64,000 nucleotides of DNA, from contig JACKIN010000008.1 of NCBI GenBank assembly GCA_020638495.1, positions 62,001 to 126,000 on the forward strand, read 5' to 3'. The DNA is from Geminicoccaceae bacterium (GTDB lineage: Bacteria > Pseudomonadota > Alphaproteobacteria > Geminicoccales > Geminicoccaceae). Position 1 is the stretch's first letter. Every line of letters begins with the position of its first letter. Of this stretch, positions 43,934-53,117 are shown piece by piece. The translations under genes and the position numbers were made by a program. The notes under the pieces were generated by a model that did no database searches, was not told the origin of the DNA, and saw only the letters and a list, made by a program, of their open reading frames with translations.

Positions 43934-45010
43934 TCAGGTGGTGATGGCCACCTTGAGCACGCCGTCGCGCTGGTTGGCGAAGAGCTCGTAGGCTTCCTCG
44001 ATCCGGTCGAGCCCGTAGTGATGCGTGACCAAGGGGCCGAGGTCGAGGCGCTCGGCGGCGATGACGTTCATCAGCCGGCGCATGCGCTCCTTGCCGCCGG
44101 GGCAGAGCGAGGTGACGATCTTGTTGTCGCCGAGGCCGGCATGGAAGGCGGCGAGCGGGATGGTGAGATCGCTGCTGTAGACGCCGAGGCTGGAGAGCGT
44201 GCCGCCGGGCTTGAGCACCTCGAGGCAGCTCGCGAAGGTCTGCTGCAGGCCGAGCGCCTCGATCGCCGCGTCGACGCCGCGGCCGTTCGTCAGTTCCATG
44301 ATCGCCTCCACCGCGTCGACCTCCTTGAAGTTGACGACGGCGTCGGCACCGAGCCGCTTCGCCATGGCGAGGCGTTCCGGCACCGAATCGACGGCGATGA
44401 TGGTCGTCGCACCCCTGAGCCTCGCCCCCGCCGTGGCGCAGAGGCCGATCGGGCCCTGCGCGAAGACCGCCACGGTGTCACCGATCCTGATATTGGCGGC
44501 CTCCGCACCGGCGAAGCCGGTCGACATGATGTCCGGGCACATCAGCACCTGCGTGTCGGTCAGGCCGTCCGGCACGGCGGCGAGGTTGGCCATGGCGTCC
44601 GGCACCAGGAGGTATTCGGCCTGCGCACCGTCGATGGTGTTGCCGAAGCGCCAGCCGCCCATGGGCTTGAGCCCGTGCGCTGTGCCCGGCCCGTCCTGCG
44701 AATGCAGCCCGTCGAGGCAGGCGTTGCTGTGCCCCGACGGGCAGATCGCACCGGCGATCACCCGCTGGCCCTCGGTGTAGCCGACGACGTTGCGGCCGAG
44801 CTTCTCGATCACGCCCACCGGCTCGTGGCCGATGGTCAGGCCCTTCTCGACCGGGTACTCGCCCTTGAGGATGTGGATGTCCGTGCCGCAGATGGTGGTC
44901 GTCGTGATGCGGATCAGGGCGTCGTTCGGGCCGATCTGGGGCATCGGCTTCTCGCCCAGGACGATGCGTCCGGGCTCGATGAAGATCGCCGCTTTCATCT
45001 TGTCGGCCAT
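43934..45010 (-). CDS. Zinc-dependent alcohol dehydrogenase
   Basis: 358 residues of the medium-chain ADH family. Catalytic zinc residues are in ICGTDIHI (Cys) and GHEPVG (His/Glu). The Rossmann motif is in FAQGPIGLCATAGARLRG. The structural-zinc loop has fewer Cys than usual (CPSGHSNACLDG), as in bacterial secondary-alcohol dehydrogenases. ATG at 45010 with an AGGAGG Shine-Dalgarno; the longer frame is rejected. A FixK-like box about 80 nt upstream suggests low-oxygen control. Confidence 0.88.
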   Translation of the reverse strand: MADKMKAAIFIEPGRIVLGEKPMPQIGPNDALIRITTTTICGTDIHILKGEYPVEKGLTIGHEPVGVIEKLGRNVVGYTEGQRVIAGAICPSGHSNACLDGLHSQDGPGTAHGLKPMGGWRFGNTIDGAQAEYLLVPDAMANLAAVPDGLTDTQVLMCPDIMSTGFAGAEAANIRIGDTVAVFAQGPIGLCATAGARLRGATTIIAVDSVPERLAMAKRLGADAVVNFKEVDAVEAIMELTNGRGVDAAIEALGLQQTFASCLEVLKPGGTLSSLGVYSSDLTIPLAAFHAGLGDNKIVTSLCPGGKERMRRLMNVIAAERLDLGPLVTHHYGLDRIEEAYELFANQRDGVLKVAITT

Positions 45011-45090
45011 GGAGTTCCTCCTGTCGCTGGCGCCGCCGAAGGGCGGCAGACGGGTCGTCATGATGTAACCGGATATTCGCCGTGGCCGCC

Positions 45091-45104
45091 TTGCGCTGGA
45101 TCAA
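45091..45104. promoter_or_regulatory. FixK-like box in the adh/exported-protein divergent region
   Basis: TTGCGCTGGATCAA fits TTG(A/C)-N6-TCAA, a known relaxed FixK2-type consensus. Centre about 87 nt upstream of the alcohol dehydrogenase start and 72 nt upstream of the divergent exported protein. It could serve one or both. Confidence 0.5.
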
Positions 45105-45169
45105 GGGGCCTACCGGTTCAGGATCGGCGCCGATAGGATGCCGGTCGACGACTGGCAGGGAGAACCGCT

Positions 45170-46108
45170 ATGCGACCAGGCCTCTGGACGGCGACGATCC
45201 TCTCCGCGGCGCTGGCCCCGCTCGTGGCGGCGGCGCAGAGCCATCCCGTCACCTTCGGCATGCAGACGGCGATGGAGACCTTCTTCGGCGAGGACGGCAT
45301 CGTCAGCTTCGGCGAGTACGACGCGGCGTTCGTCCCGCCGGACGGGCTCGTGGCCGAGGTGGCGCTGGCCGACGAGGCGGGCAACGTGCTCGGCCGCTTT
45401 CCCTTCCACGACAGCTATCGCTTCCAGGACAAGGTCTTCGCCCGGATCGGCGTGGTCGGGCCGGCCGACGTGCAGCTCGACACGCCCGGCGTCTACAACA
45501 TCTTCTTCCTCGTCGACGGCGAGATCGCGACCCGCCTGCCCTTCGTCCTGAAGGCGGCGAGCGACGGCAGCGACCCGTTCGACCCCGAGAAGACCTGGAC
45601 GGTCGACGGCTTCTGGCGGCAGCTCGGCTACATGACCGAGCTCAATTCGAGCGCCGGCCCGGCGCCGCGCTTCACCTTCTGGACCGGCGGGCCGGACCTG
45701 CCCGAAGGGGCCACGGGCGACGGCTATGTGGCGTCGCTGGTCAGGGACGGCGAGGTGATCGCCCACAGCAAGCGCACCACGGGCCACATCCCGCCCGGCC
45801 GCTTCGCCCGCACCACGTTCGAGCTCTTCCACCCGCACGGCGAGAAGGAGACGCCGAATGCGGAGATCGTCACCCTCGCCGACCTGGCGGCCCAGCCCGA
45901 CGGCGAGCTGCTGCTGCGCATCTTCCGCAGCTCCGACAACGCGCTCATCCGCGTCTTCCACCTGAACATGGCCGGCGGCACCCTGCAGCAGCACGAGCGC
46001 GCCGTGCTCGGCTACGAGCCGCAAATGGACTTCATCCTCCCCCGCGTGGTCCGCGCCGGCTCGAACACCTACGAGCTGGTCGAGGCCACCTGGTTCGAGA
46101 GCTTCTGA
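45170..46108 (+). CDS. Exported protein of unknown function
   Basis: 312 residues. Signal peptide (TATILSAALAPLVAAAQS), then a soluble two-part protein: an N-terminal beta-rich segment (VYNIFFLVDGEIATRLPFVL) and a C-terminal part with HIPPGRFARTTFELFHPHGE and NALIRVFHLNMAGG. I recognise no family. GGGAGA Shine-Dalgarno. It is divergent from the alcohol dehydrogenase. Confidence 0.75.
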   Translation: MRPGLWTATILSAALAPLVAAAQSHPVTFGMQTAMETFFGEDGIVSFGEYDAAFVPPDGLVAEVALADEAGNVLGRFPFHDSYRFQDKVFARIGVVGPADVQLDTPGVYNIFFLVDGEIATRLPFVLKAASDGSDPFDPEKTWTVDGFWRQLGYMTELNSSAGPAPRFTFWTGGPDLPEGATGDGYVASLVRDGEVIAHSKRTTGHIPPGRFARTTFELFHPHGEKETPNAEIVTLADLAAQPDGELLLRIFRSSDNALIRVFHLNMAGGTLQQHERAVLGYEPQMDFILPRVVRAGSNTYELVEATWFESF

Positions 46109-46240
46109 CCGATTTAGGAATAATAGCCTGAATCGCGCGCCACGTCAAGGCTCGCGGGTTCGTTGGGCAATTCGCGCTTTTCGGGTTCGGTCGTCGGCGA
46201 CATGCGGTCCAAATGCCCGGGATCACTGGTCCGGGCCCTC
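46109..46240. other. Non-coding sequence before composite repeat B
   Basis: No gene is supported. It includes GGGTTCGTTGGGCAATTCG at about 46156, the inverted counterpart of the tail after copy A. Confidence 0.5.
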
Positions 46241-46466
46241 GGGTTCGTTCGTCGAATCTCTGGGTTCGTTCGTCAAAAACCCGGGTTCGATCGTCGATTC
46301 CCCGGGTTTGTTCGTCGATTCCGCGGGTTCGTTCGTCGCAGGATGTAGCGCCAGACGCGACATCCCGGGGATTCTGTTGCAGATTCCGCGACATTCCGGG
46401 GCTGCGTGTCGCGGTATATGCGCCAACCCGAGCGATTTTGTTGCAGATTCCGCGACAACCCGAGCG
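46241..46466 (-). repeat. Composite intergenic repeat, copy B (inverted relative to copy A)
   Basis: Five tandem units of exactly 21 bp begin at 46241, 46262, 46283, 46304 and 46325 (consensus GGGTTCGTTCGTCGATTCC). Past the array are the reverse complements of copy A words: TCCGCGACATTCCGG (46385-46399), ATGCGCCAACCCGAGC (46418-46433) and TCCGCGACAACCCGAGC (46449-46465). On the minus strand the order is words first, then array, as in copy A on the plus strand. The array word GGAATCGACGATCGAACCCG is identical in both copies. Confidence 0.75.
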
Positions 46467-46693
46467 GCGATGTCGCACGAGATGCACCCCCGGCGAGGGG
46501 GAGGCGGTCGCAGCGGCGTGCATGGGAAGGGCGTGCCGCGCAAGCGTCACCTCTCCAGAGATGAACGCGCGTTCACATTGGTGTCGAAAGACCTGTGACA
46601 GGGTGTCGGGTCGGCGACGGCGAGCGGCTTCGGCGCCACTCCTGCTCCAGGCGAGCTCCGAACCGGCGCTCGGCCGCGCCGGTCGCGCTCCCG
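46467..46693. other. Non-coding sequence between composite repeat B and the lacI promoter
   Basis: No gene is supported. Open frames in this stretch run through the 21-bp array or the lacI leader and show no family resemblance. Confidence 0.4.
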
Positions 46694-46722
46694 TTGACAC
46701 CCCGTGCCGTGCCGTGTGAATT
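46694..46722 (+). promoter_or_regulatory. Candidate sigma-70 promoter of lacI
   Basis: TTGACA (46694-46699), a 17-nt spacer, then TGAATT (46717-46722). The -35 is consensus; the -10 has four of six matches. It lies 27 nt before the ATG at 46750. Confidence 0.5.
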
Positions 46723-46736
46723 GGACGCCGGCATTG

Positions 46737-46750
46737 TGATCGCGCGATCA
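46737..46750. promoter_or_regulatory. Candidate LacI-family operator at the lacI start
   Basis: TGATCGCGCGATCA is a perfect 14-bp palindrome with a central CG, as in LacI-family operators. Its last base is the A of the lacI ATG. It lies just after the promoter above, so binding would block transcription of the operon. Confidence 0.55.
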
Positions 46751-47754
46751 TGGACATCGGCTCTCGATCTCGAAGCACGGCGCAGGACGTGGCGGAGCGG
46801 GCAGGCGTCTCGCGGGCGGCTGTCTCGCGCTGCTTCAACGCTCGCGGCAGGGTCTCGGGGGACAAGCGGGAGCGCATCCTCGCCGCGGCCAGCGAGCTCG
46901 GCTATCGCCCCAACGCCATCGCCCGCTCGCTGACCGGCCAGCCGACGGACCTCGTCGCCCTGATCACCACGGAAAGCCTCGGCTACCAGAGCAACGAACA
47001 GTTGCGTGCCATCACCCTGTGCCTCGCGGAGCGCGGCAAGCGGGCGCTGATCATTCCCGTCGGCGCCAAGACCACGCTCGACGAATCGTCGCTGCGGGCG
47101 CTCGACTACCAGGTCGATGCGATCGTCGTCATGGGTGGCAGCATCTCGCGGCACGTGGTGGAGCTGCTCGCCGCCGCGCGGGTGCCGCTCCTTCTCTTCG
47201 GCCGGGCGCACGAGGGCGCCGGCACGGCCGCCATCTGCTGCGACAATGCCGAAGGCGGCGCCATCGCCGCGCGCTGCCTGACGCGCCTCGGCCGCACCCG
47301 CCTCGCCTATGTCGGCAAGAGCGCCGGGACCTTCGCCGATCGCGCGCGCCTGGGCGGGTTCGTGGGCGAGCTTCGACGGCAGGGCCTCGAGCCCTGCGAC
47401 ATGGCGGCCGACGAGAGCAGCTTTGCGGGTGGCCGTCGCGCCGCCGCCACCCTGCTCGCCGCCGCCGAGCCTCCCGACGGGCTCTTCTGCTTCAACGACA
47501 CCGTGGCCTTCGGCGCCTTGCAGGCGGCCCGCGACTTTCGCCTTCGCGTGCCGGAGGATGTCGCCATCGTCGGCTTCGACGATCAGCCCATGGCGGCCTG
47601 GCCGGCCTTCGATCTGACCACGGTCGGTTGCGATTCGGGCGCGCTGGCCGAGCTCGCCGCGGCGAAGATCCTGGCGGCCCTGGGCCGGGGAGAGCAGGTC
47701 GAGGGCACCTTTCTCGTTCGCCCCTACCTGGTCGTCAGGGGCACCACGCCATGA
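46750..47754 (+). CDS. LacI-family transcriptional regulator
   Basis: 334 residues. The N-terminal HTH reads STAQDVAERAGVSRAAVSRC with the hinge helix at PNAIARSLTG. The periplasmic-binding-protein-like domain follows, with VDAIVVMGGSIS and VAIVGFDDQP. First gene of the ABC operon, overlapping the permease as ATGA. A sugar-like or sugar-phosphate ligand is likely from family habits, but not proven. Confidence 0.9.
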   Translation: MDIGSRSRSTAQDVAERAGVSRAAVSRCFNARGRVSGDKRERILAAASELGYRPNAIARSLTGQPTDLVALITTESLGYQSNEQLRAITLCLAERGKRALIIPVGAKTTLDESSLRALDYQVDAIVVMGGSISRHVVELLAAARVPLLLFGRAHEGAGTAAICCDNAEGGAIAARCLTRLGRTRLAYVGKSAGTFADRARLGGFVGELRRQGLEPCDMAADESSFAGGRRAAATLLAAAEPPDGLFCFNDTVAFGALQAARDFRLRVPEDVAIVGFDDQPMAAWPAFDLTTVGCDSGALAELAAAKILAALGRGEQVEGTFLVRPYLVVRGTTP

Positions 47755-49589
47755 CCGGCGGCAACTTCACGGCGGCCGCTCTCGCGCGATCCGGCGCCCT
47801 GCGCTCGGCCGATTGGCGCTATCGCCTCGCCGTGGGTTGGCGCGAGCCGACGGCCGCCATCGGTGTGCTGCTGGCGCTGCTCTTCGGCTATCTGATCGTC
47901 GTGCCGATCGTCACGCTGCTGCACGACGCGATCGAGGTCCAGTTCGGCGACGCGCGGCGGGCCGGGGCCGAGGTCGGCGGCTGGACGCTGCACTATCTCG
48001 AGCGGGCGATGTTCTCGCCGGTGGCGGGCGACCTCTTCTGGGAGCCGCTGCGCCACACGCTCGCCATCTCCGCTGGCGCCATCTCGTTCTCGCTCGTGGT
48101 CGGCGGCCTGCTCGCCTGGCTGCTCACCCGCACGGACATGCTGGGCCGGCGCTGGTTCGCCACCGCGCTCATCGTGCCCTACATGCTGCCGTCCTGGACC
48201 TTCGCGCTGGCCTGGCGGACGATCTTCAAGAACCGGGCGGTCGGTGGCCAGCCGGGCTGGCTCGAGAGCCTGGGCTTCACGCCGCCCGACTGGCTCGCCT
48301 ATGGGCAGGTGCCGATCACGCTCATCCTCGCCCTGCACTACACCCCCTTCGTCATCCTCCTCTTCGGCAACGCGCTCCGCCGGTTCGACAGCCAGCTCGA
48401 GGATTCGGCGCGCATGCTCGGCGCCGGGCCGGCGACGGTGGCGCGGCGAATCGTGCTGCCGATGATGCTGCCGGCCCTGATGTCGGCGACGCTGCTGATC
48501 TTCGCCAAGTGCCTCGGCGAGTTCGGCGTCAGCTACGTGCTCGGCCTGCCCGTGAACTACGACGTGCTGGCGACGTCGCTCTATCGCAGCATCGCGTCCC
48601 GCCAGAGCGGGGTGGCCGCGGTGATCGCGGCGGCGATCATGCTCATCGGCGTCCTCTCGCTGCTGATCGACGCGCGCCTGGTGCGCCAGGCCCGCCGGTT
48701 CGTCACGGTGGGCGGCAAGGGGGCGATGAACCGCCGGTCCGGGCTCGGCATCCTCGGCCTGCCGGCGCTGGCGCTGGCGTCGTTCATCTTCGCCATCAGC
48801 GTCGCCCTGCCGCTCCTGACCCTGGTCCTCTCGACGATCATGCGGGTGCCCGGCGATTTCTCGCTCGCCAACTTCACGCTCGACTTCTGGATCGGCAGCA
48901 ACCTCGAGACGGTCGCCCTGCGCTCGGGCCTGCTGCTCACGCCGGAGCTGTGGCTGGCGGCATGGAACACCCTGCGCATCGTCGGCATCGCCTCGATCTG
49001 CTCCGGGCTCTGCGGGCTGCTCGTCGGCTATGTCGTGGTGCGCTCGCCCGTGCGGCCGATGGCCATGTTCCTGCGCCAGGTCACGTTCTTTCCCTATCTG
49101 GTGCCGGGCATCGCCTTCGCCGCCGCCTATCTCTCCCTCTTCGCGGTGCCCCGCGGCCCGATCCCGGCGCTCTACGGCACGGCGATCATCCTGATCCTGG
49201 CCCTGGCCGCCGACCAGATGCCGTTCGCCTCGCGCGCCGGCATCTCCGCCATGATGCAGCTCGGCAAGGAGCCGGAGGAAGCGGCCCAGATCATCGGCGC
49301 CGGCTGGCTGCGGCGCATCGTTTCGGTGGTCGTTCCCATCCAGAAGGGCGCCCTCGTCGCCGGCATCCTGCTGCCCTTCATCTCCGGGATCCGCGGCCTG
49401 AGCCTGTTCGTCATCCTGGCCGTGCCGAGCACCGACGTGCTGACCACCTTTTCCTTGCGTCTCTTGGACTACAACTACACGCAGGCGGCCAACGGCGTGG
49501 TCCTGCTCATCTGCGCCATCTCCTATGTCGGCACGCTGGCGGCGCAGAAGCTCACGCGCACCAACCTCGCCGAAGGCCTGGGAGGCTGA
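47751..49589 (+). CDS. FbpB-type ABC transporter permease (two fused permease domains)
   Basis: 612 residues with about 12 helices in two BPD_transp_1 halves. Each half holds an EAA-type loop: RMLGAGPATVARRIVLPMML (near 225) and QIIGAGWLRRIVSVVVPIQK (near 520). This is the Fe3+/thiamine/AfuB fused permease type. ATG overlaps the lacI stop. It is immediately followed by the ATPase. Confidence 0.9.
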   Translation: MTGGNFTAAALARSGALRSADWRYRLAVGWREPTAAIGVLLALLFGYLIVVPIVTLLHDAIEVQFGDARRAGAEVGGWTLHYLERAMFSPVAGDLFWEPLRHTLAISAGAISFSLVVGGLLAWLLTRTDMLGRRWFATALIVPYMLPSWTFALAWRTIFKNRAVGGQPGWLESLGFTPPDWLAYGQVPITLILALHYTPFVILLFGNALRRFDSQLEDSARMLGAGPATVARRIVLPMMLPALMSATLLIFAKCLGEFGVSYVLGLPVNYDVLATSLYRSIASRQSGVAAVIAAAIMLIGVLSLLIDARLVRQARRFVTVGGKGAMNRRSGLGILGLPALALASFIFAISVALPLLTLVLSTIMRVPGDFSLANFTLDFWIGSNLETVALRSGLLLTPELWLAAWNTLRIVGIASICSGLCGLLVGYVVVRSPVRPMAMFLRQVTFFPYLVPGIAFAAAYLSLFAVPRGPIPALYGTAIILILALAADQMPFASRAGISAMMQLGKEPEEAAQIIGAGWLRRIVSVVVPIQKGALVAGILLPFISGIRGLSLFVILAVPSTDVLTTFSLRLLDYNYTQAANGVVLLICAISYVGTLAAQKLTRTNLAEGLGG

Positions 49590-49590
49590 A

Positions 49591-50757
<1,167 letters not shown>

Positions 50758-50791
50758 GCCCGGGCGTTCAACCAACCAGGAGAGAGATCAG

Positions 50792-51910
50792 ATGGCTCGA
50801 CCAATCCACCACGTGCAGAGATGCGCCACGGCGCTCGTCCTCGTCGGCCTCGCCGCACCGGCGATGGCCCAGGACTTCGACCTCGACGCGCTGATCGAGG
50901 CGGCGAAGGCGGAGGGCCCGATCACGATCTATGCCAGCACCGGCAAGATCAAGACCTCGGCGGAGGCGTTCACCGCGGCCTACGGCATCGAGGCCATCGG
51001 CACCAAGGTGGACGGCGCCACCCAGATCGAGCTGGTGCTGCGCGAGGCCCAGGCCGGCAATATCGTCGGCGACGTGATCATCTCGAGCGACGCCGCCTCG
51101 ACCCTGGCGCAGCTCCTGCCGGAAGGGATCGTCACGAGCTGGACCCCGCCCGACCTCGCCGGCACGATCCCCGAGGATGCCCAAGATCCCCTGGTGGTCT
51201 GGCGGGATCCGGCCGTCTGGACCTACAACGGCGAGAAATACGAGACCTGCCCGGTGGACAATATCTGGGCTTTGACGGAGCCCGAGTGGAACCGCAGGGT
51301 CGCCATGCCCGATCCCTTGAACAAGCCGTCCTTCGTCGACTGGTTCAACCAGATGGAGACGCACTGGGACGCGACAATCGCCGCGGCCTACGAGGCGCAT
51401 TTCGGCCAGAAGCTGGACACCAGCAACGAGAGCGCCACGGCCGCCTGGGTCCAGGCGCTGGCCGAGAATGCGCCCCTGGTGACGGATTCCGACTCGGCCG
51501 CGGCCGAGGCGATCGGCACGCCCGGCCAGGACGAGCCGTTCTTCGGCATCCTGGCGACGGCCAAGTATCGGGACAATGCCGACGGCGGCCTGCATCTGGC
51601 GCTGTGCGAGGGCATCGAGCCGTTCATCGGCTTCGCCAACCCGTCCTACGGCCTGATCGCGAACGGCACGGCGAGCCCCAATGCCGCAAAGCTCTTTCTC
51701 CGCTTCATGATGACGGCCGAGGGCGTCGAGCCGATGACCGTCGACGGCAAGGTTTCCGGCAACGAGGCCGTGCCGTCGCACCCGGACGAGCCCTCGGGCG
51801 TGGCGGCCTTCGCCTCGCGGCTGACGCCGCATCTGGCGGCGACCGGCGGCGAGGACTTCGACCGGCGCCAGGATTGGCAGGACTTCTGGCGGATCCACTA
51901 CGCCCGCTGA
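50792..51910 (+). CDS. FbpA/AfuA-family substrate-binding protein
   Basis: 372 residues. Signal peptide (ATALVLVGLAAPAMAQ) followed by an FbpA-like class II periplasmic-binding fold (GPITIYASTGKIK, VVWRDPAVWTYNGE, ANPSYGLIANGTASPNAAKL). The Tyr-Tyr dyad used for iron by FbpA is not found, so ferric iron is unlikely. AfuA-type relatives bind hexose phosphates. AGGAGAGAG precedes the ATG. Confidence 0.82.
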   Translation: MARPIHHVQRCATALVLVGLAAPAMAQDFDLDALIEAAKAEGPITIYASTGKIKTSAEAFTAAYGIEAIGTKVDGATQIELVLREAQAGNIVGDVIISSDAASTLAQLLPEGIVTSWTPPDLAGTIPEDAQDPLVVWRDPAVWTYNGEKYETCPVDNIWALTEPEWNRRVAMPDPLNKPSFVDWFNQMETHWDATIAAAYEAHFGQKLDTSNESATAAWVQALAENAPLVTDSDSAAAEAIGTPGQDEPFFGILATAKYRDNADGGLHLALCEGIEPFIGFANPSYGLIANGTASPNAAKLFLRFMMTAEGVEPMTVDGKVSGNEAVPSHPDEPSGVAAFASRLTPHLAATGGEDFDRRQDWQDFWRIHYAR

Positions 51911-51921
51911 CGTACCCTCCA

Positions 51922-51948
51922 GGGCGGGCCGGCATGCCCGGCCCGCCC
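51922..51948. terminator. Perfect 11-bp GC hairpin between binding protein and phosphatase genes
   Basis: GGGCGGGCCGG and CCGGCCCGCCC surround a 5-nt loop (CATGC), 12 nt after the binding protein stop. It has no T-tract. It may be a terminator, an mRNA-stabilising stem or a REP-like element that lowers phosphatase expression. Confidence 0.45.
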
Positions 51949-51982
51949 GTGTGTCCGCTCATGGTGGCGCCGACCCATTTTG

Positions 51983-52648
51983 ATGAACCCACGAACCATA
52001 GCGGAGCGAGCAAGAGTGGCCCCCATCTTCCAGCGACCTGCCCTGAGCCTGATATCCGAGGGCCACGGCCCCGACCGTGCTTCCCTCTTCATCGGCGGCA
52101 CCGAGGCTGCCCGGGACCTGGCTGCGCTCGACGCCGCCGGCATCTCCACGGTGGTCAACTGCGCGGTCAACCTGGACATCAACTACGTCCGGGATCCCGC
52201 CTTCGCGGCGGCGCCCGGCAAGTGCGCCGCGGGCCCCGGGGCGGTGCGCAGCTACAAGATCGGGTTGATCGACGGCGACGGCAATCCCCGGCAGATGCTG
52301 CTGGCGGGCTACTACATCCTCGACGGCGCCCTGACCCAGACCATGCCCGACAAGGCATCCTATCCGCACCGGACCCGCGGCCACGTGCTCGTCCACTGCC
52401 GTGGCGGGCGCAGCCGCTCGGTCGCCCTGGTGGCGCTCTATCTGCATTGTCAGGAGCCGGAGCGCTATCCCCGGCTCGACGATGCGATCGCCCATGTGCG
52501 GCGCCGGCGGGAGCTGCGCGAGGAGGAATGGCACGAGACGCCGAAGCCGGTGCTGGTCGAGGCCGCACGCTACGCCGCCGCCGCGATCAGGCTGCTCGAC
52601 GAGACATCCCTGCATGCGCCCGCCGAGCCCGAATGCCGGCCCGCCTGA
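51983..52648 (+). CDS. Dual-specificity/tyrosine phosphatase-like protein
   Basis: 221 residues with the Cys-phosphatase loop HCRGGRSRS (HCx5R) and a general-acid Asp candidate in GLIDGDGNP. The fold opens with SLISEGHGPDRASLFIGGTE. Starts at TTG 51980, ATG 51983 or GTG 52016 are all possible; GTG has a better Shine-Dalgarno (GGAGCGAG). It lies downstream of the ABC importer in the same orientation. The substrate may be a phosphorylated sugar, inositol phosphate or protein. Confidence 0.78.
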   Translation: MNPRTIAERARVAPIFQRPALSLISEGHGPDRASLFIGGTEAARDLAALDAAGISTVVNCAVNLDINYVRDPAFAAAPGKCAAGPGAVRSYKIGLIDGDGNPRQMLLAGYYILDGALTQTMPDKASYPHRTRGHVLVHCRGGRSRSVALVALYLHCQEPERYPRLDDAIAHVRRRRELREEEWHETPKPVLVEAARYAAAAIRLLDETSLHAPAEPECRPA

Positions 52649-52661
52649 GCGGCGGGGGCGT

Positions 52662-52973
52662 CTACCCGAACGAGACGCCGGTCAGGAGGCGGTTCTCCTG
52701 GGCGATCAGGTTGCCGGCCTCGCGGCTCTTGGTGAGGAAGGCGGTCCAGGCGGGATCTGCCGTCATGGCGGCGCGGCGCTGCTCGCGGTCGGCGGCGGAT
52801 TCGTAGGCCCAGACGTGGACATAGGTGTTGATCGGGCCGGTCTCGGTGACGCCGTAGAGGACGGGCTGGCCCAGGTGCTTGGTCTGGGTCGCGTAGCCGT
52901 GCTCCTTGTAGAGGGCGAGCTGGGCCGGGACGGTGCCCGGGCGGCAGGTGTAGATGCGCATGTCGTAGATCAT
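52662..52973 (-). CDS. NIPSNAP family protein
   Basis: 103 residues. MIYDMRIYTCRPGTVPAQLA is a typical NIPSNAP opening, with HVWAYESAADREQRRAAM in the middle and WTAFLTKSREAGNLI near the end. A ferredoxin-like fold of unknown biochemical role. It is convergent with the phosphatase gene. Confidence 0.85.
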   Translation of the reverse strand: MIYDMRIYTCRPGTVPAQLALYKEHGYATQTKHLGQPVLYGVTETGPINTYVHVWAYESAADREQRRAAMTADPAWTAFLTKSREAGNLIAQENRLLTGVSFG

Positions 52974-53117
52974 CGTCGGCGTTCCCCGAAATCCTTGGCA
53001 ATGGCGGCGAAAGGCGCCATGGCGCGGCCCTTGTCAACCCGCCATCGGCGGTGGCGATTCCCGTCGACCGGTTGTCGGCGAGTGCGCTAGAAGCGCTCGA
53101 CAAGCAGGGAGGAAGAG

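Noticed and set aside
46241..46345. 21-bp arrays as a CRISPR array
   Set aside because: Units are contiguous with no spacers and no cas genes are in the window.
50792..51910. Ferric iron binding protein FbpA
   Set aside because: Fold and neighbours fit the family, but the Tyr-Tyr iron dyad is not in the sequence.
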